A DNA stretch of 64,000 nt, from contig NZ_CANLTU010000008.1 of NCBI RefSeq assembly GCF_947494125.1, positions 1 through 64,000 on the forward strand, read 5' to 3'. This DNA comes from an uncultured Tenacibaculum sp. GTDB lineage: Bacteria; Bacteroidota; Bacteroidia; Flavobacteriales; Flavobacteriaceae. The translations under genes were made by a program, and so were the position numbers. Below, piece by piece: positions 7,597-17,427 of the stretch. Numbering within the stretch: position 1 is the first letter of the stretch; each line of letters starts with the position of its first letter. The notes beneath the pieces were generated by a model, which was given only the letters and a program-made list of their open reading frames with translations, was not told the DNA's origin and ran no database searches.

Positions 7597-7634
7597 TATA
7601 GTTTTTAAACCACCTTACAACAAAATCTCAACAG
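7597..7634. repeat. Inverted copy of the boundary-element arm
   Basis: This stretch matches the reverse complement of 2871-2908 at 35 of 38 positions. The two arms bracket the whole ABC three-component/PIN operon at a distance of about 4.7 kb. There are no target-site duplications or transposase, so it is not an obvious insertion sequence. Confidence 0.65.
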
Positions 7635-7875
7635 ACTATTAATACTATACATTACAGAATATAAAACTATATATAAAGGAGAGCGAGGCTTTTTTTATAC
7701 ATGAGAACAAAACCCCACGCCCCAAAGAGTACTATATAACAAATTTATTTTAGTATTATACTCATGTTTATACCTACATAAACACACTGAAAATCAGCGC
7801 TTTTTTTATTTTTATTCAACAAGAGTACAATAAGTACAGATTTTTAAAAAATATTTTATTAACGAGCTAAATCTT

Positions 7876-9102
7876 TTACTTTAAAAGAATATTATCTAGA
7901 TTAGAAATTTCATCATTCAATAAATTATCTACTATATGAACATAAATCATAGTCTCAGTTATCATAGAATGTCCTAATATTTTTTGTAAATTTTCTACCC
8001 TACCTCCTTTTATCAAAAAATTTGTTGCAAAAGTATGTCTAGCTACATGAAAAGTTAAGTGCTTTTGTACTCCAGCGTTCTTAGCTATCTCTTTTAATAT
8101 TTCATTAATATCTTGATCGTAATATTTTCCTTTAAACAAGGTTTCATCATTAATAAAGATTTTTGATGTATTATTGAGTTTAATTTTATGAAATTTCTTA
8201 GTTTTTTGAATTTTAAAAGCTAAATAATCTCCAACTATATTTTCTGTTGTTAATCTTTGAATATCTGATATCCTCAAACCAGTAAAACAAGAAAAAAGAA
8301 ATCGGTCTAAAACATTTTTATAATCATCTGGAACAAATTTACTTTCTCTATATTCAAAAAGTGTTTTCAACTCTTGTTCATCTAAAAAAACTCTATTTGA
8401 TTTAAATCTCTTTACAACAATTTCAGAGTAATTTAAAGGTGTTTTTATTCCTTTTTTATTAGCTATATGTAAGTATTTCTTTAAATTTTTTAAAGCTGTT
8501 GAAATAGTATTGTCTTGGTTTTTTAATGTCTTTTTACAATAAGATTTAAATTCTTTTATTAAATCTTCAGTAATATCTTGAAAAAAAATCCTACTCTTAA
8601 ACTTTTTTATCTTACGCAAAGTTGACTCTTGTTGCGCATGAGTACTATCTTCAATAATATTTTTTTGCTTTTTTAATTCATCTTCATAAAACTTTATAAA
8701 ATCAGTTTTTGAAGTAGGATTGGTTAAATCCTCTACTAATTTATCTAAAGTTAAATATGAATCACTCAACCTATAACTAATAGCTATCTTATTAATATCT
8801 GATAGCTTTTTACCAATAATCAAATTATAATCTTTTGCTATTTGGGAATTACCTCGTACTTGCTGCTTTTTAGAATCAAACATTTTAGGTTTTATGTAAA
8901 TATTTAAAGGAAGTCTTTTTCTTTTCCCCTCAATAAAAATTTGAACATATAAAGCGCAAGTTCCATCAGCCCTTATGTAATCGTTTTTAGCTACAATCTT
9001 ACAAGTAAACTTCCCACTCGACTTTTTTGGGCCGTCTATTGGGACGTTTTTTACATTATGTATATTTCTCATGTTATTTTCAATATTAAACAAAAGTAAC
9101 AA
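7876..9102 (-). CDS. Tyrosine site-specific integrase of the island
   Basis: This Bacteroidota-type tyrosine recombinase has 408 residues. It has an N-terminal arm-binding region, a SAM-like core-binding domain (about 130-220) and a catalytic domain with Arg277 (TGLRISD), His352 and Arg355 (HVARHTFAT), His378 (LGHS) and the nucleophile Tyr387 (MIYVHI). All catalytic residues are present, so it should be active. The start may be the ATG at 9072 (MRNIHNVKN) instead of 9102, because the first ten residues are uncharged and unlike the family. The gene begins 67-97 nt from the 3' end of tRNA-Arg, which it most likely targets. Confidence 0.9.
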   Translation of the reverse strand: MLLLFNIENNMRNIHNVKNVPIDGPKKSSGKFTCKIVAKNDYIRADGTCALYVQIFIEGKRKRLPLNIYIKPKMFDSKKQQVRGNSQIAKDYNLIIGKKLSDINKIAISYRLSDSYLTLDKLVEDLTNPTSKTDFIKFYEDELKKQKNIIEDSTHAQQESTLRKIKKFKSRIFFQDITEDLIKEFKSYCKKTLKNQDNTISTALKNLKKYLHIANKKGIKTPLNYSEIVVKRFKSNRVFLDEQELKTLFEYRESKFVPDDYKNVLDRFLFSCFTGLRISDIQRLTTENIVGDYLAFKIQKTKKFHKIKLNNTSKIFINDETLFKGKYYDQDINEILKEIAKNAGVQKHLTFHVARHTFATNFLIKGGRVENLQKILGHSMITETMIYVHIVDNLLNDEISNLDNILLK

Positions 9103-9169
9103 AACCTTTTGCTTTACAGCGTTTTAACTACAAATCAAAAAACCGATAAAAAACAACAATTATCTATAG

Positions 9170-9243
9170 TGACCCAGAGAGGATTCGAACCTCTAACCGT
9201 CAGAGCCGAAATCTGATATTCTATCCAGTTGAACTACTGGGCC
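9170..9243 (-). tRNA. tRNA-Arg (anticodon UCG)
   Basis: The minus strand folds as a full cloverleaf: acceptor GGCCCAG with CTGGGTC, an anticodon stem TCAGA/TCTGA with loop TTTCGGC (anticodon TCG, reading CGA), and a T arm AGAGG-TTCGAAT-CCTCT. The discriminator base is A, and CCA is not encoded, as usual in this phylum. Its 3' end faces the integrase gene and is the probable island attachment site. The YqeY-like gene ends at 9252, 9 nt from the tRNA 5' end. Confidence 0.95.
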
Positions 9244-9251
9244 TACAATAT

Positions 9252-9698
9252 TTAAACTAAGTTTTTACGCACTATAGTTGATATAGCTTTACCATCGGCT
9301 TTTCCTGCTAATTGCTTAGATACAATTCCCATTACTTTACCCATATCTTTCATTCCTTCCGCTCCAACTTTTTCTATGACTACCTTTACAACTTGTTCTA
9401 TTTCTTCTTCAGATAATGCTTCTGGTAAGAATTGCTCTAACACGGCTGCTTCTGCTAATTCAGGTTCAGCTAAATCTTCTCTCCCTTGCTCTGAAAAAAC
9501 AGCTGCACTATCTTTTCGCTGTTTTACCTGTTTCTGTATAATTTTCAATTCTTCTGCTTCCGACATTTCTCCTGCTCCTACTTCTGTATTGGATAACATA
9601 AAAGCTGACTTTAATGCTCTTAAGGCTGTTAAGGCTACTGTATCTTTAGATTTCATAGCTTCTTTCATTTTATCCATTACTTGTTTTTGCAAACTCAT
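9252..9698 (-). CDS. GatB/YqeY-domain protein
   Basis: This 148-residue helical protein is of the YqeY family, related to the tail of GatB (the amidotransferase subunit that makes Gln-tRNA). The pattern is complete: KDTVALTALRALKSA near the N-terminus, KQRKDSAAVF in the middle and GMKDMGKVMGIVSKQLAG at the end. The free-standing protein has no settled function; it probably binds tRNA or a tRNA enzyme. It lies 69 nt after ftsZ with a terminator between them, so it has its own transcript or is read by leakage. Confidence 0.9.
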   Translation of the reverse strand: MSLQKQVMDKMKEAMKSKDTVALTALRALKSAFMLSNTEVGAGEMSEAEELKIIQKQVKQRKDSAAVFSEQGREDLAEPELAEAAVLEQFLPEALSEEEIEQVVKVVIEKVGAEGMKDMGKVMGIVSKQLAGKADGKAISTIVRKNLV

Positions 9699-9720
9699 AG
9701 TTATTATTTTTATTATTAAA

Positions 9721-9745
9721 AAATTCCCGAAAAATTCGGGAATTT
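9721..9745 (-). terminator. Intrinsic terminator after ftsZ
   Basis: AAATTCCCGAA pairs with TTCGGGAATTT around a 3-nt AAA loop (11-bp stem), followed on the minus strand by T-rich sequence. It lies 22 nt after the ftsZ stop and probably closes the dcw transcript. Confidence 0.8.
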
Positions 9746-9767
9746 AAAAATATATTTTATTATTTAA

Positions 9768-11639
9768 TTAATCTACGTTATCGTGTAAAAATGAATTATT
9801 CGTACGTGATATGTCATTATTATCAGTATTTAACGCTGTATCTGATTTACTAATATCTGAACCTGAATCAATATCAACACCAAGTCTCTTATAAGCTGGT
9901 TGCTTTTCAATATCATCTATATTTTTACTAACCTGATCGTTAAACTTATAATTAAAGCCTTTCATTTTTTCACGTCTTTCTTGCGCTCTTTTTTGCAATT
10001 CAGAAATGGTTAAACTTAATGGAGAAACTTCTTCACTCGTTGTTTCTATATCATTAATCTTTTCTTGCACTTTGTTTGTTACTTCAAATTGCAATTCTTC
10101 TTCAATTTCTTCTTTTATAACTGGCGTAGAACTCTTCCCTATAGTTGGTTGCACATCAAAATCATCTAGCACATAACGCTTCTCTACTTGATGCGACTTT
10201 ATATCTTCTGCTACTACCTCTATGTTTTTTATCTCATTTGTAGTTTCTACTAAACGAGTTGTAGGAGTAACTTCTTCATAAGAATTCAATGGCAAATCGA
10301 ACAATAAGTCTTGTTGAATTGGCTGTTGCAGTTTTACAACTTCCTTTTGTTCAATTTTTTGTTCTGTTATATTTGTTATAATAAAATCATCTTCTGATAT
10401 TTTTTCTAAAGCGATTTCATCATATACAACATTAATGCTTTTTATTACTTCTGTAGTAGGTACTAAATTAAACTTTGGCTTTTCTTCTTCTTCCTCTAAA
10501 ACATGCACAACCTTGTTATTTGTAGGTTTTATAGTTAAAGGTTCATTTATACTTGGCGCAGTTTCTATTTTCTTTTCACCAAAATTATAAGTAGCTTTTT
10601 GCTCATCTTCTAAAGTATGAACAATTTTCTTTACTTCTGTATTTGTTATTGTACCTTGTTGATCTGCTGTAAATCCAGTTGCTACAATAGTTACTGCTAT
10701 ACCATCCTCTAACAATTCATCTTCACCTATACCCATTATGATGTTTGCATCATAACCTGCTTCAGTTTGAATATAATCGTTAATTTCTCCTATTTCATCT
10801 AAAGTTACTTCATTTGCTCCTGAAACAATTAACAACAATACATTCTTAGCTCCTGTAATTTTATTGTCATTTAATAATGGAGAATCTAAAGCTTTAACAA
10901 TGGCATTTTTAGCACGGTTTGCCCCTGTTTCTTTAGCCGACCCCATAATTGCAGTACCACTATTTGATAGTACCGTTTTTGCATCATGTAAATCGATATT
11001 TTGTTTATAGTGATGTGTTATTACCTCTGCAATACCTTTTGCAGCTGTAGCTAAAACTTCATCAGCTTTAGAGAAACCTGCTTTAAAACCTAAATTCCCG
11101 TATACTTCACGTAATTTATTGTTATTAATTACAATTAAGGAATCTACATTATCACGTAATTCATCAATTCCTTTTTGAGCTTGTTTTGAGCGCATTCTCC
11201 CTTCAAACTGAAATGGCATTGTAACGATTCCTACCGTTAAAATATCCATATCCTTTGCTATTTTAGCAATAATAGGAGCTGCTCCAGTTCCAGTACCACC
11301 TCCCATACCAGCAGTTATAAAAACCATCTTAGTATGCGTGCTTAACATCTGCTGAATTTCTTGGATACTTTCAGCAGCTGCTTGTGCTCCAACCTCTGGA
11401 TTTGCCCCAGCTCCTAACCCTGAGGTTAAATGTGCTCCTAATTGAATTTTATTAGGAATTGGACTATTTTCTAGTGCTTGTGCATCAGTATTACAAATTA
11501 CGAAATCTACTCCGTGAATTTGTTTACTAAACATGTGGTTTACTGCATTACTTCCTCCCCCACCAACACCAATTACTTTAATGGCATTCGATTGTGTTTT
11601 TGGCATGTCGAATGAAATGTTATTGAATTCTGTGCTCAT
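9768..11639 (-). CDS. ftsZ: Cell division GTPase FtsZ with long C-terminal tail
   Basis: FtsZ is the tubulin-like GTPase that polymerises into the division ring. The nucleotide-binding loop [13 protein letters not shown] is at about 24-36, and the tubulin signature GGGTGTG is at 113-119. The globular part ends near residue 325. A low-complexity acidic linker of about 260 residues follows, then a short conserved tail containing PAYKRLGV. The total of 623 residues is far longer than the 380-400 of E. coli or B. subtilis but normal for flavobacteria. It is the last dcw gene, 88 nt after ftsA, and is followed by a strong terminator. Confidence 0.97.
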   Translation of the reverse strand: MSTEFNNISFDMPKTQSNAIKVIGVGGGGSNAVNHMFSKQIHGVDFVICNTDAQALENSPIPNKIQLGAHLTSGLGAGANPEVGAQAAAESIQEIQQMLSTHTKMVFITAGMGGGTGTGAAPIIAKIAKDMDILTVGIVTMPFQFEGRMRSKQAQKGIDELRDNVDSLIVINNNKLREVYGNLGFKAGFSKADEVLATAAKGIAEVITHHYKQNIDLHDAKTVLSNSGTAIMGSAKETGANRAKNAIVKALDSPLLNDNKITGAKNVLLLIVSGANEVTLDEIGEINDYIQTEAGYDANIIMGIGEDELLEDGIAVTIVATGFTADQQGTITNTEVKKIVHTLEDEQKATYNFGEKKIETAPSINEPLTIKPTNNKVVHVLEEEEEKPKFNLVPTTEVIKSINVVYDEIALEKISEDDFIITNITEQKIEQKEVVKLQQPIQQDLLFDLPLNSYEEVTPTTRLVETTNEIKNIEVVAEDIKSHQVEKRYVLDDFDVQPTIGKSSTPVIKEEIEEELQFEVTNKVQEKINDIETTSEEVSPLSLTISELQKRAQERREKMKGFNYKFNDQVSKNIDDIEKQPAYKRLGVDIDSGSDISKSDTALNTDNNDISRTNNSFLHDNVD

Positions 11640-11727
11640 AATAACTTTTCTTTAATTAATTCTTATTCATTTTACACTCCTCTTTAGGGGATAAATAGGA
11701 GTAATTTTTACTATATATTTAACTATT

Positions 11728-13068
11728 CTATTCTGCGTTGTCTAAAAATTCTTTGAATCTTTCCGTAAATTTTTCAAAAAACGATTTAGACTTTTCTTTT
11801 GTTTTATACTCGCTCTCTTTTACTTCTTTCAAAACTTCCTTTTCTTCAATTTCCTCTGGTTCATCATTTATCTGTTCTTCTTCAACCTCATATTCTACTT
11901 CGCAAGATTCCTTTTGCAATCCTTCCATTAACAAACCTACAGCTGTTGCATATGATGGACTTGATAAAGCCTCTTCTGAATCTCCAGCTAAATGCTCATT
12001 TGGATATCCTATACGAACATCCATTCCTGTAATATATTCAACTAACTGTCGCAAATGCTTTAACTGAGATCCTCCTCCTGTTAAAACAATACCAGCAATT
12101 AGTTTTCCCTTTTGAGTTTCGTGCCCGTAATTTTTTATTTCTAAATATACATGCTCTATAATTTCTTGTACTCTTGCATGTATTATTTTAGATAAATTCT
12201 TTAACGTTATCTCTTTCGGTTCTCTTCCTCTTAATCCTGGAATCGATACAATTTCTGTTTCTTTATTCTCTCCAGGCCATGCTGAACCAAACTTAATTTT
12301 TAATAGCTCTGCTTGTTTTTCAATTATGGAACAACCTTCTTTTATGTCTTCCGTAATTACATTCCCTCCAAAAGGAATTACTGCCGTATGGCGAATAATT
12401 CCATCCTTGAAAATTGCTAAATCTGTTGTTCCTCCTCCTATATCAATTAAAGCAACTCCTGCTTCTTTTTCTTCTTGACTCAAAACTGCCGAAGCTGATG
12501 CTAAAGGTTCTAATGTTATGTCTGACAAACTCAACCCTGCACTTTTCACACAACGTCCAATATTTCTAATTGAAGAAACTTGTCCTACTACTACATGAAA
12601 ATTTGCTTCTAATCGCCCCCCATACATCCCTATAGGTTCTTTTATTTCTGGCTGACTATCTACTTTAAACTCTTGTGGTAAAACATGAATTATTTCTTCA
12701 CCTGGAAGCATTACTAATTTATGTACTTGACCTACTAAGTTTTCTATATCATCTTCATTTATTACTTCATCTGATTTTTCTCTTGTGATATAATCACTAT
12801 GATGTAAACTTCTAATGTGTTGCCCTGCTATACCTACTACAACATTTTCTATTTGTTGTCCAGAAACACTTTGGGCTTCATCAATTGCTTGTTGAATTGA
12901 ATGAATTGTTTGTGTTATGTTATTTACCACACCTCGTTTTACACCTAAACTTTTAGCTTTACCTATACCTAAAACCTCCAATTTACCATATTCGTTTTTA
13001 CGACCAATCATGGCAACAATTTTGGTTGTACCAATATCTAAACCAACTGCAATTTTATTGTTTTCCAT
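11728..13068 (-). CDS. ftsA: Cell division protein FtsA
   Basis: FtsA is the actin-like ATPase that ties FtsZ filaments to the membrane. The phosphate-1 motif GLDIGTTKI opens the protein, and the phosphate-2 motif LIDIGGGTTDLAIF lies near residue 210. The extra 1C domain and the C-terminal membrane-binding helix (KSFFEKFTERFKEFL) are visible after an acidic linker. I prefer the ATG at 13068 (MENNKIAVGLDIG) because it puts the first strand at the family position; an upstream ATG at 13092 would add eight residues. The start overlaps the end of ftsQ by 14 nt. Confidence 0.96.
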   Translation of the reverse strand: MENNKIAVGLDIGTTKIVAMIGRKNEYGKLEVLGIGKAKSLGVKRGVVNNITQTIHSIQQAIDEAQSVSGQQIENVVVGIAGQHIRSLHHSDYITREKSDEVINEDDIENLVGQVHKLVMLPGEEIIHVLPQEFKVDSQPEIKEPIGMYGGRLEANFHVVVGQVSSIRNIGRCVKSAGLSLSDITLEPLASASAVLSQEEKEAGVALIDIGGGTTDLAIFKDGIIRHTAVIPFGGNVITEDIKEGCSIIEKQAELLKIKFGSAWPGENKETEIVSIPGLRGREPKEITLKNLSKIIHARVQEIIEHVYLEIKNYGHETQKGKLIAGIVLTGGGSQLKHLRQLVEYITGMDVRIGYPNEHLAGDSEEALSSPSYATAVGLLMEGLQKESCEVEYEVEEEQINDEPEEIEEKEVLKEVKESEYKTKEKSKSFFEKFTERFKEFLDNAE

Positions 13069-13795
13069 CTTGATTTTGTTTTGTGCACACAACTTGGTTG
13101 TGGTATTTTACATTTATTGTCTTATATTTTTTAATCGTTTTATCAACTAAGGCTTTATTGTAAAATGCCATCAGTTTTTTAAACTTTATATCTATATCTT
13201 TCAGCTTGCCAAAAATCACTTTATAATTACCGCTACGAACCGTAAATACATATTCATTTTGAGCATTTTTTTGAATTGCAATGATTTCTTTTGTTAAAAA
13301 ATCATTCCTTTCAATTACTTTTATTAACGTTATTAGTTCTTTGATATCCTCAGACTCCCCCATTCCTGAAACTAACGGTACTCTTGCTGAAAAATTTGTT
13401 GATAATGGTATTTTAACACCAAAATTATCAACATAAAAAGATTTATCTTTATCAACAATTCGAGCTATTGGTTTTCGCTGTTTTATCACAGTTTTCAACA
13501 CTCCATCTACTGTTAAAAAAACCGAAGCTTTTTCTACATATGGATTCGCCCTTACATTAGTTTCTAGAAAGTGTAAATCTACTACTCTTTTTGGTTGGTT
13601 TTTAACAAATTCTTTATTTTGTATTAACAATTTATCAACTATACTGTGCGTCAAAAAGTTATTATCTCCTGCCTCAAACTCGACCACAGTATTTTTCACC
13701 TTTTTACCACCGTTTTTGCTAGTAGTAAAACCATACAAAAAGCCAAAAAACATCAGCAAGAAGAAAAAAGATAAATATGTTATTACTTTTTTCAT
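13055..13795 (-). CDS. ftsQ: Cell division protein FtsQ
   Basis: FtsQ is a bitopic membrane protein that recruits FtsL and FtsI to the septum. A hydrophobic helix at 5-23 (TYLSFFFLLMFFGFLYGF) is followed by a periplasmic POTRA-like domain (about 45-115, with NPYVEKASVFLTVDGVLKT) and a beta domain to the end. The length of 246 residues is typical. It lies 2 nt after murC and overlaps ftsA, so translation is probably coupled. Confidence 0.92.
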   Translation of the reverse strand: MKKVITYLSFFFLLMFFGFLYGFTTSKNGGKKVKNTVVEFEAGDNNFLTHSIVDKLLIQNKEFVKNQPKRVVDLHFLETNVRANPYVEKASVFLTVDGVLKTVIKQRKPIARIVDKDKSFYVDNFGVKIPLSTNFSARVPLVSGMGESEDIKELITLIKVIERNDFLTKEIIAIQKNAQNEYVFTVRSGNYKVIFGKLKDIDIKFKKLMAFYNKALVDKTIKKYKTINVKYHNQVVCTKQNQDGKQ

Positions 13796-13797
13796 AC

Positions 13798-15144
13798 TTA
13801 ATTTATATATTTTTTCTCTAAAACCTCTTTCACTTCATCAACCAATAATCCAATATCTCCAGCTCCCAACATTGTTATAATTTTTGACTCAGATTTTAAT
13901 ATTTCGGCACTTAAATTTTCTTTAGACACTAACTTTTTAGCTTCCAAATTCATTTTACTTAATAACCAAGATGATGTTACTCCTTCCATAGGTAATTCTC
14001 GAGCTGGATATATATCTAATAACAATACTTCATCAAACTTAGAAAGTGCCTTTGCAAAATCTTCAACAAAATCGTTTGTTCTACTAAATAAATGTGGTTG
14101 AAACACCGCCAACACTTTATCTTTTGGATACATTTCTCGTATTGAATACTCCACGGCATTTATTTCTGTAGGGTGATGCGCATAATCATCTATCAAAACC
14201 ACGTTATTAGTTTTAATTTTATATGAAAATCTACGTTGTACACCTCTAAATGTCTTTAACTGCTCTTTTACTTCCGATAATTCAACTCCATAAACATCTG
14301 CCATAGCCAAAGCTGCCAAAGCATTCATCATATTATGATTTCCTGGTAAATGAAATTCAATGTTTTTTATTTCTGAAGTTGGTGTTTGTACATCGAAAAC
14401 ATATTTCCCTGCATCAATTCTAATATTATATGCCTTATAATCCGCCGCTTCGTCTACTCCATATGTTAAGCCATTTAATGAAACTCCATATGCTACAATT
14501 AGCGTATCTGAAACCTCATTTGCAAAATCTCTAAACGACTGTTGTAATACTTCACTCTCTCCATAAATATCTAAATGGTCAGCATCCATTGAAGTTACAC
14601 ACGCTATATTTGGAGACAATTTTAAAAACGATCTATCAAACTCATCAGCTTCTACCACAGATACTTTATCCTCTCCTAAAATAAGGTTTGAATTATAATT
14701 CTCTGCTATTCCCCCTAAAAACGAAGTTGCCTTTTTAGGTTGCATTATATGCCCTAAAATTGAAGACGTTGTAGTTTTCCCGTGTGTACCTGCAACAGCC
14801 AAGCAAAATGTATTTCTTGTAATTTCACCTAAAACTTCTGCTCTTTTTAGTATTACAAAATCATTATTTCTAAAATAATTCAACTCTTGATGTTCTTTTG
14901 GAACTGCAGGTGTATACACCACCAATGTTTTTTCTTTTTCTAAAAAAGAAAGAGGTATGTTTTTAACTGTATCTTCAAAATGAATTTCAATTCCTATTCC
15001 TTCTAAACTTTTAGTTATTGGACTTGGAGTTTTATCATAACCTGCTACTTTTTTACCATTCATAGAAAAATAACGAGCAATCGCACTCATCCCTATTCCT
15101 CCAATTCCTATAAAATAAACGTTATGTATCGTTTTTAAATTCAC
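13798..15144 (-). CDS. murC: UDP-N-acetylmuramate--L-alanine ligase MurC
   Basis: MurC adds L-Ala to UDP-MurNAc, the first amino acid of the peptidoglycan stem. The N-terminal Rossmann loop reads GIGGIGMSAIA, and the ATP loop AGTHGKTTTSS lies near residue 118. The central ligase domain has EADEFDRSF and the C-terminal domain DDYAHHPTEI. It is full length at 448 residues. The gene shares one base with the end of murG. Confidence 0.97.
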   Translation of the reverse strand: MNLKTIHNVYFIGIGGIGMSAIARYFSMNGKKVAGYDKTPSPITKSLEGIGIEIHFEDTVKNIPLSFLEKEKTLVVYTPAVPKEHQELNYFRNNDFVILKRAEVLGEITRNTFCLAVAGTHGKTTTSSILGHIMQPKKATSFLGGIAENYNSNLILGEDKVSVVEADEFDRSFLKLSPNIACVTSMDADHLDIYGESEVLQQSFRDFANEVSDTLIVAYGVSLNGLTYGVDEAADYKAYNIRIDAGKYVFDVQTPTSEIKNIEFHLPGNHNMMNALAALAMADVYGVELSEVKEQLKTFRGVQRRFSYKIKTNNVVLIDDYAHHPTEINAVEYSIREMYPKDKVLAVFQPHLFSRTNDFVEDFAKALSKFDEVLLLDIYPARELPMEGVTSSWLLSKMNLEAKKLVSKENLSAEILKSESKIITMLGAGDIGLLVDEVKEVLEKKYIN

Positions 15145-16235
15145 TAACTAATTAATTTTTCTATTTCGTTAACTATGTCACTCGTTGCATTTGGCAATGC
15201 TAATTCGTTTAAATTCTCACTTAAACTCTGCTGCTTTCCTTTATCTTTTAATAATGTTTCTAAAACTATTGGAAATGTATCTAATTCATTTTCTTTTACT
15301 AATAATGCTCCATGCTTATCCGCTATTGATTTAGCGTTTTTTGTCTGATGATCTTCTGCTACATTTGGCGAGGGGATAAAAATAGTTGGCTTCCCTACAA
15401 TACATAGCTCTGAAACTGAACTTGCCCCTGCCCTAGAAACTATAAAATCTGTTGCTGCATACGCTAAATCCATCCTATTTAAAAACTGGTGCACTTGTAC
15501 ATTTTCTAGTTCATTATATTTTTTATATTCTTCAAAATATAATTTCCCACACTGCCAAATCAATTGTACCTCCTGATCTTTAAAGAAGTCTAAATTTGTC
15601 TCAACCAATTGATTTATCTTCCTAGCCCCTAAACTTCCTCCTAAAATCAAAATTGTTTTCTTTGTCAAATTCAACTCAAAAAACTCTTTACCCTCTTTAT
15701 TTTTTGTATGTATTGATAATAAATCTTGACGAACTGGATTTCCTGTTTTTATAATTTTATTTTCTGGAAAAAAACGCTCCAAATTCTCATATGCTACACA
15801 TATTTTCCCTGCTTTCTTACTCAGCAATTTATTTGTAATTCCTGGGTAAGAATTTTGCTCTTGTATTAGCGTTGGAATTCCTTTTTTATTAGCCATTATT
15901 AGCGTTGGACCACTTGCGAATCCTCCTGTACCAATAGCTACATCTGGCTTGAATTTTCGTATAATGGTATATGACTTCCATAAACTACTTAATAATTTAA
16001 ATGGAAATAATAAATTTTTAACCGTCAACTTCCTTTGGATTCCCGAAATCCACAAACCTTTAATATCATATCCTGCTTGCGGAACCTTTTCCATTTCCAT
16101 TTTATCTTTTGCTCCCACAAATAAAATATTTGCTTCTGGATAACGAACTTTTATTTCATTCGCAATCGCTATGGCTGGATATATATGTCCACCTGTTCCT
16201 CCTCCGCTTATAATGATATTAATCGATTGTTTCAT
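15144..16235 (-). CDS. murG: UDP-GlcNAc transferase MurG
   Basis: MurG transfers GlcNAc to lipid I to give lipid II on the inner face of the membrane. The first glycine loop [17 protein letters not shown] is at about 9-25, the second ([10 protein letters not shown]) is near 198, and the UDP-GlcNAc site [12 protein letters not shown] is near 268. The family length (363 residues) is kept. It overlaps the end of ftsW by 17 nt. Confidence 0.97.
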   Translation of the reverse strand: MKQSINIIISGGGTGGHIYPAIAIANEIKVRYPEANILFVGAKDKMEMEKVPQAGYDIKGLWISGIQRKLTVKNLLFPFKLLSSLWKSYTIIRKFKPDVAIGTGGFASGPTLIMANKKGIPTLIQEQNSYPGITNKLLSKKAGKICVAYENLERFFPENKIIKTGNPVRQDLLSIHTKNKEGKEFFELNLTKKTILILGGSLGARKINQLVETNLDFFKDQEVQLIWQCGKLYFEEYKKYNELENVQVHQFLNRMDLAYAATDFIVSRAGASSVSELCIVGKPTIFIPSPNVAEDHQTKNAKSIADKHGALLVKENELDTFPIVLETLLKDKGKQQSLSENLNELALPNATSDIVNEIEKLIS

Positions 16236-17412
16236 GTAAAATATCTAAAGGATTATCATCTAAAATTGTTTCTTCTGTTTCATTTTTCGAAGCACTTACA
16301 CTCAATATCATTCCCAAAGCAAAACAAGTCATCCAAATAGAGGTACCTCCACTACTAATTAATGGAAGTGTTTGCCCCGTAACTGGTAAAATATTTACCG
16401 CTACAGCCATGTTTATCATTGCTTGAAAAACTATTGGAACACCAACCCCTATTACCATTAGTGTAGCAAAAATCGTAGTTGCTTTTTTTGCCGTTATTAA
16501 AATCCTAAACAGTAATAAAAAATAAATAAACACTACTATAATTGCCCCTACTAAACCATATTCCTCAACTATAATTGCATAAATGAAATCGGATGATGAT
16601 TGCGGTAAGAAGTTTTTCTGAACACTTTTTCCTGGGCCTTTTCCTACTGCTCCTCCTGTTGCTATTGCAATTTTAGCCTTCTCTACTTGATAATCTTCTT
16701 TTCCATCTGATTTTGAAAAACTCTCTATTCTACTTTGCCAAGTACTTACACGATTTGGCATTGCTTCTGGAAAAGCTTTTGCAACTAATATGAAAAATAA
16801 CAAAGCAAAAAGCCCCATACTTAATATATATCCTATAAATTTTAAAGGATAACCTCCTATAAAACTTAACAACAAGATCATTGTAAAAACGATTGCTGTT
16901 GTTGAAAAATTTGCTGGTAACACCAACACTAAAACTAGCGCTACTGGCAACCAAAGCTTCAATAAACTTTCCTTAAATACAATTTGTTTTTCTTTGTTCT
17001 TTGCCAAATATCGAGCCACATACACCATTAAAACCAGCCCTGCTAAAGTAGATGTCTGAAAACCAATCCCAACAAACGGAATTCGAATCCACCTACTTGC
17101 ATTTGCTCCTCCAATAACCGTTCCTTGCGCTAGTGTTACTACCAAAAGCAACACTACCACTGGAAGCATTAATATTGAACCTCCACTAAAATATCTATAC
17201 GGTATTTTGTGCACTCCATAAATTACTGCAAAACCAGTAATTAATAAAACAATATGTTTTACCAAGTGCCCTAAAGTAGAGCCATTACCAACTACATATA
17301 CTAAATTGGTACTGGCACTATATATTGGCATAAATGAAAATATAGCCAACATAGCAACAATTGCCCATATAGCTCTATCTCCTTTTATATGTTGAAAGAT
17401 GTTCTTCATCAA
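16219..17412 (-). CDS. ftsW: Septal peptidoglycan polymerase FtsW
   Basis: FtsW is a SEDS-family integral membrane glycosyltransferase that polymerises lipid II at the septum together with FtsI. About ten membrane helices are visible across 397 residues. The family signature near the C-terminus is present ([19 protein letters not shown]). It lies between murD (15-nt gap) and murG (17-nt overlap). RodA is the alternative, but the position in the dcw cluster favours FtsW. Confidence 0.95.
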   Translation of the reverse strand: MMKNIFQHIKGDRAIWAIVAMLAIFSFMPIYSASTNLVYVVGNGSTLGHLVKHIVLLITGFAVIYGVHKIPYRYFSGGSILMLPVVVLLLVVTLAQGTVIGGANASRWIRIPFVGIGFQTSTLAGLVLMVYVARYLAKNKEKQIVFKESLLKLWLPVALVLVLVLPANFSTTAIVFTMILLLSFIGGYPLKFIGYILSMGLFALLFFILVAKAFPEAMPNRVSTWQSRIESFSKSDGKEDYQVEKAKIAIATGGAVGKGPGKSVQKNFLPQSSSDFIYAIIVEEYGLVGAIIVVFIYFLLLFRILITAKKATTIFATLMVIGVGVPIVFQAMINMAVAVNILPVTGQTLPLISSGGTSIWMTCFALGMILSVSASKNETEETILDDNPLDILHETID

Positions 17413-17427
17413 TCAGTTTTAATTTGT

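Larger units (their letters stand above)
7387..7875. other. 489-nt gap between integrase and ABC-3C operon
   Basis: The gap holds the operator-like dyad (7531-7564) and the inverted-repeat arm (7597-7634), and must contain the promoter of the leftward operon. I could not fix a convincing TAnnTTTG promoter. No open frame with coding character is visible. The stretch 7680-7740 is locally richer in G and C, but shows no recognisable element. Confidence 0.5.
1..9170. mobile_element. Genomic island at tRNA-Arg (right part; left end outside window)
   Basis: The stretch between the window start and the 3' end of tRNA-Arg contains a tyrosine integrase immediately next to the tRNA, two phage-defence-like gene modules and repeated non-coding elements. 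The conserved dcw cluster begins just beyond the tRNA. This is the usual layout of an integrative element that uses a tRNA 3' end as its attachment site. I looked for a second copy of the tRNA 3' end to the left and found none, so the other attachment site should lie before position 1. No plasmid transfer, phage structural or relaxase genes are visible in this part. The boundary at 9170 is inferred from the tRNA, not from a visible direct repeat. Confidence 0.65.

Noticed and set aside
7597..7634. Terminal inverted repeat of an insertion sequence spanning 2.9-7.6 kb
   Set aside because: There is no transposase between the arms and no target-site duplication was seen; the arms are better described as boundary repeats.
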